Below, piece by piece: positions 59,901 through 64,000 of a stretch of 64,000 bases of DNA (within the stretch, counting starts at the first letter, position 1; each line of letters opens with the position of its first letter). This DNA is from a virus. The position numbers were made by a program, and so were the translations under genes. The notes under the pieces were generated by a model. The model did no database searches, was not told the origin of the DNA, and saw only the letters and a list, made by a program, of their open reading frames with translations. The stretch covers positions 80,421-144,420 of the IMG/VR virus record IMGVR_UViG_3300022752_000023; one strand, written 5' to 3'.

Positions 59901-61365
59901 ATTGCGCTTCTTTTCGCGGCACATACTTTAATTTGCCGTTTACGAGCGCTGCGACAACCGGTAGGTCGTTGTCTTCTTCACCCGGAAACACAAGCGGCGT
60001 ATCGGCCAGTTCTTGCGGCGTCTTATACACTTTCTCGCCGGTTTTCATATCGACAACTGGCGTATAGACCTTGCCGTCAGCGCCCTTCATAGCGCCACGA
60101 GCAAAGCGCATATCGACACCCACTTTGCCCGATTCCGGCGTGCGCAAGTAGTCAATAAACCCAAGATGGCTCGGCTGCACAGAACGCGACTCAGCCGGCA
60201 CTGCGTCGAGCGAGCCAATCCCGCCCTCGCCCATGCGCGTAACACGAGTCTGGTGGTCAAAGATTTCGGCTGGATTGATCTCTTCTAAACTCGATCCCAG
60301 CCCGCTGCCTATAAGCGCCGCAGAAATCGCCTTGTCAAACACACCAGACGGAATGTGATCGATCGACTTCTTCGCCGTGGCTTTCCACAGAAGTTTGTTT
60401 AACCCTTGCCGGTCTTTAATAAACCTTTCAGCAATCAGGTCTTCGGGGCCGACGACTGACTGATACACCATGTTGTCGCGGTCGTCGCTCTCGGCCTCGC
60501 GGCGATTCACGGCAATCAACTTCTTCGTAATCGCCAGAATCGTTTCCGGCGTCATGTTCTTGTATTCGGCGCCAAGCGTACGGCGTGTGACTTCCGGGTC
60601 CAATTCGGTCTTGGCAAACTCAGCGGCAATGGCCTGCGCTTTCGCGATGGCGTCCGCGCCAGCGACGGGTTTGTTTACGAGACGCGCATAGATCTTGTCC
60701 ATCGTGCCGGCGTCGCCCTTCTCCATGTTGACGGCGGTAATCTCGTTGCCCCACGCCGAACGAATGTCCTGATCGGAAACACCCATGGATTTGAGCAGCG
60801 GCATGAGCGGGATCTGTGCCTGCCCGATGCTGATCTTGAAAACGCCGGTCTTTGGGTCGAGAAAGTACCGGTGCGATCGGCCTTTCCCCGGAAGCGTGTT
60901 TACGTGCGCTTCGATCTCGCCGTTATCTTTCTCGCGGGTAAACACGCCCGGACGTAAGCGCATCTGGTGCGCGAGAGTGTACTCTACGCCGCCGTTCACA
61001 AACGTGCCGGAGTCGGTGAGATACGGCACGTGGGCGATCGTGGCGCGGCGCTGACCGACGGATTGGCCGGTTTTGTTATCAACGAGCGTCCACGTTCCCT
61101 GCAGCCGCCGGGCAAGTGTCCCCCGGGAGAGGACGGCTTTCTTTTGATCTGCCCGTGTAAAACGTTCAGGTCCGGTGTACCCGACGTCTTGAAGCTGCAG
61201 CGTATACAGATCGTTCTGCAGCGGTTTTAAACTTTGCGCGCTGGTCAGCGCTTGGTTAAAAATGTTGTCGCGCATCGTGCCAACGTCGCCAAACGTGCGC
61301 ATTGTCGGCGCAACGGGTGCGGAAAGCGGCGCGGGCGCTTTAAGCGGCGGTAACTCGGGGGTCAT
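56962..61365 (-). CDS. rpoB/rpoC: Fused RNA polymerase beta and beta' N-terminal subunit, 1467 aa
   Basis: Residues 1 to about 1000 are beta-like. VPYLTDSGTFVNGGVEYTLA and RLRPGVF (113-142) match IPLMTDNGTFVINGTERVI and RSPGVFF of E. coli beta. FRGKNYEDAVVISE (about 644-657) matches W-x-G-Y-N-F/Y-E-D. VGDKLTGRFGDKG (about 779-791) matches PGDKMAGRHGNKG, and a beta C-terminal G-x-x-x-A-K-R-I-G motif is near 920. From about 1030 the chain is beta': GGLFDETLTGGHGG, VGRAVITPNPDLDMD, NRAPVLHRYGMMAF and the catalytic GADFDGDAMQ, with DFDGD at 1373-1377. It stops about 90 residues later. The N-terminal zinc site is absent and there is no cysteine in the whole chain. Confidence 0.9.
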   Translation of the reverse strand: MTPELPPLKAPAPLSAPVAPTMRTFGDVGTMRDNIFNQALTSAQSLKPLQNDLYTLQLQDVGYTGPERFTRADQKKAVLSRGTLARRLQGTWTLVDNKTGQSVGQRRATIAHVPYLTDSGTFVNGGVEYTLAHQMRLRPGVFTREKDNGEIEAHVNTLPGKGRSHRYFLDPKTGVFKISIGQAQIPLMPLLKSMGVSDQDIRSAWGNEITAVNMEKGDAGTMDKIYARLVNKPVAGADAIAKAQAIAAEFAKTELDPEVTRRTLGAEYKNMTPETILAITKKLIAVNRREAESDDRDNMVYQSVVGPEDLIAERFIKDRQGLNKLLWKATAKKSIDHIPSGVFDKAISAALIGSGLGSSLEEINPAEIFDHQTRVTRMGEGGIGSLDAVPAESRSVQPSHLGFIDYLRTPESGKVGVDMRFARGAMKGADGKVYTPVVDMKTGEKVYKTPQELADTPLVFPGEEDNDLPVVAALVNGKLKYVPRKEAQFGLPNMDSTFSALTNMVPIKSMIKGHRVIMGSRMFTQALPLVNAEAPLLQSAKADDDKVSHEDEMGEKLGATRATERAQVVDVTPDGIVLRDKDGNKKTIDLYNEMPYNRKTFLHQTPLVKPGDVVEPGQLLARSNFTDQNGSAALGLNLRTAYLPFRGKNYEDAVVISESASKRLTSEHMYQHEAEWDDNTHVGKKAFVSLFPAEYDKKYLDNFDDNGAIKKGTEVKFGDPLVLVAKKKDTVYGKVHRGRAGNFTNETITWDHHAPGIVTDVMHTKKGVSVVVKNQSPMDVGDKLTGRFGDKGVVAEIVPDDQMPKDRDGNPFEVLVSPLGLISRINPAQVIEAALGKVAAKTGSPYKLKDFDNKNDLIEFAQKELAKHGLSDTEDVIDPETGRKIGGVLTGNRFFMKLHHTSESKAQGRSMGAYTAEGTPAKGGSEGAKRIGMLDLGALLSHGAGKVIRDAKMVRGQANPEYWSQFMAGYTPPLPKVPHVYEKFVTQLKASGINVVRKGTRSNLMAMTDKDVDELAGPRELKSSETVDWKGRLKPIAGGLFDETLTGGHGGNRWSKITLHEPMPNPVMEDPIRRVLGLTEKQFRGVLAGREQLGDKTGPIAIKNALERINLPKAIEQARLDIKSGRKTLRDAAVRRLGFLKSAETTGVHPKDWMISKVPVLPPLFRPVSTMGSKKLPLVADANYLYKELLDANDTLKEASGALADYGDERLSMYDSMKAVTGLGEPQQPKNVERNVKGFLRHVFGNSPKYGTVQRKLLSSTVDLVGRAVITPNPDLDMDEVALPEEKAWDIYKPFVVRGLVRRGLPRMQAMQAVEDKNKEAFAELNQQMSSRPIVINRAPVLHRYGMMAFYPKLTKNKVMEVNPVITKGFGADFDGDAMQYHVPSTEDAAKEAVEKMLPSKNLFATSTFRAHYVPNKDYQTGLYLASSRISKKAKPRVFRSKQDAVQAYRRGEIEVDTPVHIVEDNT

Positions 61366-61368
61366 GGC

Positions 61369-62220
61369 TCACCCCGCTTGCGACTGCGCGGCCTGCTGCT
61401 TCAACGCAATAATCTCGTCGGGGTCGACGTACGTAGGCAGAATGCCGGCAATGCGCGCCTTCGATTTCGCAGCCTCTTCCACGGCTTTGGCGCGCGACCG
61501 ATCACGAGCACGGTCGTACATCAGCTTGGCGGCCAGCCCGCCCAGACCAAGTCCCGCGCCAACATACGCGCCGCCGACTGTGGCCGGAACTCGTTTGGCG
61601 ATGTCATACGCGTCGGTCAGCCACTCTAGCAGCGCCTTCTTTTCTGACGCGGCTTTTTCACTTGCGGCGTCGTATGCGCTGTCTAACTTTTTGCCCCCGC
61701 CACCAGTGAGCGCGTCGTAATACTCTTTTTCAGCCGCGGCAATCTGATCTTGCTGCTCACGCCGCTTTTTTCTCTTGTGAAGTGCTTCAATAAGCTTGTA
61801 CCCGCCGAGACCGCCCAAAGCCGCGGCGCCAAATGTCGCACCTGTTCCGAATGACGACCGTAGAATGTTCGGGTCGTAGGAGTTTGGGTTTTTGTTTGTA
61901 GCTGGCGTGAACGGCCGCAAAAAACTTACCCACGTGTCCGGCAGCATTTTGCCGACACCCTCAGTGATGTTGTCGTAAATGCCGGCCGCTTTTGTTTCAG
62001 TAATCTTTGGCGTCTCTTCTTCCTCTTCTTCTTTTGGCTTATTTAACGCCTGAGATAACCCGCGGGCCAAATAATAAAGACTAGCAGCACCAGCGCCAGC
62101 GCCAAGCCCACCAAGACCAGTACGGATAATACGATCGCCCCAAAAACGCTGGTAGTCTTGGGCTGTAGGCGCGCCCACAGGGGCAGTTGGCAGCACGGCA
62201 TTGTTGGCTCGTTTATCCAT
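61369..62220 (-). CDS. Glycine-rich membrane-like virion protein, 283 aa
   Basis: Two hydrophobic glycine-rich segments (GLGGLGAGAGAASLYYLARGL near residue 35 and GATFGAAALGGLGGYKLIEAL near 130) and a third (GGAYVGAGLGLGGLAAKLMY near 220) look like membrane insertion or glycine-zipper helices. They are separated by acidic and basic stretches (KPKEEEEEETPK and RKKRREQQDQIAAAEKEYYD). Such proteins could form a channel for DNA ejection or be internal head components. The gene lies three bases upstream of the polymerase start. No signal peptide cleavage site is apparent; N-terminus is MDKRANNAVLPTAP. No family is recognised. Confidence 0.6.
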   Translation of the reverse strand: MDKRANNAVLPTAPVGAPTAQDYQRFWGDRIIRTGLGGLGAGAGAASLYYLARGLSQALNKPKEEEEEETPKITETKAAGIYDNITEGVGKMLPDTWVSFLRPFTPATNKNPNSYDPNILRSSFGTGATFGAAALGGLGGYKLIEALHKRKKRREQQDQIAAAEKEYYDALTGGGGKKLDSAYDAASEKAASEKKALLEWLTDAYDIAKRVPATVGGAYVGAGLGLGGLAAKLMYDRARDRSRAKAVEEAAKSKARIAGILPTYVDPDEIIALKQQAAQSQAG

Positions 62221-62232
62221 TGTTTGTGCTCA

Positions 62233-62580
62233 CTAATGTTTGGGCGGAATCATGCCGTACACCTGCGCCCACTCCAACCAGACCCGAAAATGTTTATGTT
62301 CGTCGTCCCAGTTGTCCGTGCGCTTTAACAGCCGATACCAGCCGTTCACCATCTTATCATTTATATCGTCAAATTCTGCCTTCTGAGTAGGATCCCACAG
62401 CTCGAACATACGAGACTTGAAATCATACTGTAAATCTATATTTTCCAGCTCATCTTGCTTCAGATCGGGGCGGTGACCCGCGCCAATTACCGGAAAGCCG
62501 TCGAGCGTGCCGGGCCAGTTCAATCGGGCGTTATTGTGCTGCGTGCCGCCAATTTCGCCGTGATACTTGCGAAGGCTCAC
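62233..62580 (-). CDS. Hypothetical protein, 115 aa, aromatic-rich
   Basis: The GTG start at 62580 is supported by AAAGG 6-8 bases upstream. The C-terminal half has many Trp, Tyr, Phe and Asp residues (MVNGWYRLLKRTDNWDDEHKHFRVWLEWAQVYGMIPP), and the N-terminal half is polar (HGEIGGTQHNNARLNWPGT). It is mainly helical. No cysteine or metal motif is seen. Its position between small genes upstream of the polymerase operon gives no clear role, and I do not recognise a family. Confidence 0.65.
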   Translation of the reverse strand: MSLRKYHGEIGGTQHNNARLNWPGTLDGFPVIGAGHRPDLKQDELENIDLQYDFKSRMFELWDPTQKAEFDDINDKMVNGWYRLLKRTDNWDDEHKHFRVWLEWAQVYGMIPPKH

Positions 62581-62583
62581 AAA

Positions 62584-62940
62584 TTACCTTTCTGGACGGT
62601 AAAGACGTAACTTCCTGTTGGTCTTCGCCCGCGCAGCGTACGCTTTGTAGGCAGCAGCCAGTTCGCGGGCTTTGATATCTTCTTCGTCGACGTCTGGTTC
62701 GGTCATCTTACCGGCGACGTGGCCTGCCAAGCCGCCACCGACGGTCGCGAGCATGAGTGGCGCATACGCAATATTCCCGAGCGCCCGCCACGAGTCGCCA
62801 AGCGCCGGCAGTTCCAGCGCAGCTTTTACAAACGCATCCGCGGCGTCGAGACGTTGCACAAGAGCCGGACCGGTCAGCTGCTCTTCGGCGCACCGTTGAA
62901 GAAAACCCAGCTTAAAAGCTTCTTTTTCAGTGACGTCCAT
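62584..62940 (-). CDS. Small putative internal virion protein, 118 aa
   Basis: The N-terminus TEKEAFKLGFLQRCAEEQLTG is a pattern of phage proteins with a short N-terminal helix that is likely a sorting or assembly tag; it continues to AFVKAALELPALGDSWRAL. Residues about 58-80 (NIAYAPLMLATVGGGLAGHVAGKM) are hydrophobic and glycine-rich, compatible with one membrane segment. The C-terminal part is basic (KAYAARAKTNRKLRLYRPER). Start ATG 62940. It probably belongs with the other membrane-like virion proteins of this block (61369-62220 and 47945-48928). Confidence 0.6.
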   Translation of the reverse strand: MDVTEKEAFKLGFLQRCAEEQLTGPALVQRLDAADAFVKAALELPALGDSWRALGNIAYAPLMLATVGGGLAGHVAGKMTEPDVDEEDIKARELAAAYKAYAARAKTNRKLRLYRPER

Positions 62941-62941
62941 G

Positions 62942-63436
62942 TCAGAAATCTCCGGGCAAAATAAGTTTCTTTGTGGGCGCGCCGACTGTAAAGTCGGGTG
63001 TTACATGCTTGCCGGTATCCTTACCAAGCGGTAACGCGCCCGGCAGCGTCGATGTAAAGTTAGCGCCACTGGCCAAAGATATCTTACTCTTTCTGCCCGG
63101 TCGGTGCCGCATAAACCACGCGTCGACTACCGGATCATTACGGTCGCCCTGCTCTTTCGCTTCTTTTGTGACCGCAATCATATCCTCGATTGCCCGCTGT
63201 AAAGCGGCCCGGTCCGCCGATAACCACGCGGCTTTAGCCGGATTTTCGGCCGCTATCATGCGCAGCCGTTTGGCCTCGTCGCTGATGGCCTGCGCCCGCT
63301 GTAAAAATTCTTTACGGGTGAGGACGAAAAATTCGCCGGTCTCTTCGTCATGCAGGCAGATAAAGCCATTTTTGGCGTAAAACTTCAGACTGCCGTATGT
63401 ATAACACTTTCCGGTCGTTCCGTGTCCGGCGGGCAT
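62942..63436 (-). CDS. Hypothetical protein, 164 aa
   Basis: N-terminal half starts MPAGHGTTGKCYTYGSLKFYAKNGFICLHDEETGEFFVLTR, a beta-rich part, and then a helical middle (KEFLQRAQAISDEAKRLRMIAAEN) and a polar, glycine-rich C-terminus (GDFs and PTKKLILPGDF). No family is recognised. The gene stops one base before the next gene's start and begins eight bases after the 118-residue zinc-motif gene, so it is in the same operon. Nothing indicates an enzyme. Confidence 0.6.
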   Translation of the reverse strand: MPAGHGTTGKCYTYGSLKFYAKNGFICLHDEETGEFFVLTRKEFLQRAQAISDEAKRLRMIAAENPAKAAWLSADRAALQRAIEDMIAVTKEAKEQGDRNDPVVDAWFMRHRPGRKSKISLASGANFTSTLPGALPLGKDTGKHVTPDFTVGAPTKKLILPGDF

Positions 63437-63444
63437 TAAGCACC

Positions 63445-63801
63445 TTACTTGCGGGGGATCGGGCAGCTACCGTCTTCACAATCGTTCAGCGGAGCAGGCG
63501 GTAACGGTTTTACTTGCAGCTTCATCGCCGGGTTTAAACCGTTGCTCTGCATGCTAACTTTGTCGCCAGTCTTCGGCTCGCAGTCGGGGCAATCGGTCCA
63601 CGGGTGATTGCTGTCGCCGGTCGGGATCTTGCCGGTGCCCTTGCAGCGCGTGCAGTCTTTCGTGTCGACTAACGGTTTTGTTACCGGCGAATCAGGAAGC
63701 AAAGCAGCGTAAGCAACCTCTGCAGCGACCAGCCCGACATAGTCTTTTTTGGGCGGTTCGGCATAAGTCACCGGCGAAAGCGCTAATAGCCATTCGAACA
63801 T
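63445..63801 (-). CDS. Zinc-motif protein (DnaJ-like CxxCxGxG), 118 aa
   Basis: Residues about 48-75 contain CTRCKGTGK then 12 residues later CPDC, a two-half zinc motif in the style of DnaJ. The C-terminus has CEDGSC. The N-terminus MFEWLLALSPVTYAEPPK resembles a signal peptide by hydrophobicity but lacks basic residues, so secretion is uncertain. ATG 63801 is chosen; a GTG start at 63813 is also possible. Proteins with such motifs in phages often help assembly or bind nucleic acids. Function is not recognised. Confidence 0.6.
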   Translation of the reverse strand: MFEWLLALSPVTYAEPPKKDYVGLVAAEVAYAALLPDSPVTKPLVDTKDCTRCKGTGKIPTGDSNHPWTDCPDCEPKTGDKVSMQSNGLNPAMKLQVKPLPPAPLNDCEDGSCPIPRK

Positions 63802-63832
63802 GATTGTGCTCACACAAGAGATTAAATACTAA

Positions 63833-64000
63833 TCAGATAAACCCGCGGGCGCCGTAACTCTTCAGCTTCTTCGGCGGCCAACCGTTTACTCCCGAGATCG
63901 CCACCATGTAACGATTTTTGATATCAGACCATCGAGCCCAGAAAGCACCAACAGGAATGTCGATGTTAGTACCAAAAATACGGCGGCTTCCGTCATTCCA
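63833..64000 (-). CDS. Partial CDS, C-terminal 55 residues of an unknown protein
   Basis: The frame runs in from the right edge and stops with TGA at 63833-63835. The visible part reads WNDGSRRIFGTNIDIPVGAF, then WARWSDIKNRYMVAISGVNGWPPKKLK and ends RGFI. It is 31 bases upstream of the start of the zinc-motif gene. The sequence has several aromatic residues and looks like a C-terminal beta-rich tail. The identity cannot be decided from this part. Confidence 0.6.
   Translation of the reverse strand, partial: WNDGSRRIFGTNIDIPVGAFWARWSDIKNRYMVAISGVNGWPPKKLKSYGARGFI

Overview
The window reads as part of a large, strictly lytic-type myovirus genome (contractile-tailed Caudoviricetes). Every gene I can support lies on the minus strand, packed with 4-base overlaps, TAATG junctions and gaps of a few bases. 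Recognisable parts are a contractile sheath, a tube, a spike with an OB/beta-helix plan, a very long tape measure, a gp25-like and a J-like (gp6-like) baseplate wedge, a prohead protease and a likely capsid protein. There is no integrase, repressor, tRNA, insertion sequence or CRISPR array. The host cannot be read from the sequence. Terminase and portal were not recognised.

Read in the direction of transcription (from 64000 down to 1): (1) 64000-61369, small proteins, some with zinc motifs or glycine-zipper membrane-like segments. (2) 61365-54102, a phage multisubunit RNA polymerase. One 1467-residue polypeptide joins a whole compact beta to the N-terminal part of beta' (ending about 90 residues after the catalytic DFDGD). 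Two small genes follow, then the remaining beta' part as a 626-residue protein. (3) 54020-42283, head module: large virion proteins, prohead protease, scaffold-like protein with one EF-hand/dockerin-like loop, capsid protein and decoration-like protein. (4) 42190-39007, neck and head-tail completion, including a 50-residue gene. (5) 38904-26093, sheath, tube, spike, a pair of putative tail-assembly chaperones that may be linked by -1 frameshifting, and the tape measure. (6) 26089-15353, baseplate, with a sigma-70-like factor gene set between baseplate genes. (7) 15340-8702, five consecutive genes sharing a two-part architecture. (8) 8700-2436, a 1786-residue cysteine-rich repeat/collagen fibre and a 300-residue collagen-like protein with related C-terminal caps. 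(9) 2383-1, small genes, an Ig-like domain protein, and two intergenic regions with long RNA hairpins.

How it may work together: the sigma-like factor together with beta/beta' could form a phage-specific polymerase. Because the polymerase genes sit among head genes and the sigma gene sits in the baseplate block, they are probably made late, so the enzyme could be packaged in the virion or used for late transcription. Both zinc sites of beta' are missing and neither polymerase polypeptide contains a cysteine. Collagen-like and repeat-rich fibres form the distal, probably host- or surface-binding, part of the particle.

The only gap close to 300 bases is 611-900. It holds no convincing gene but has three RNA hairpins. 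Long plus-strand reading frames opposite the sheath, capsid and collagen genes are treated as shadows.
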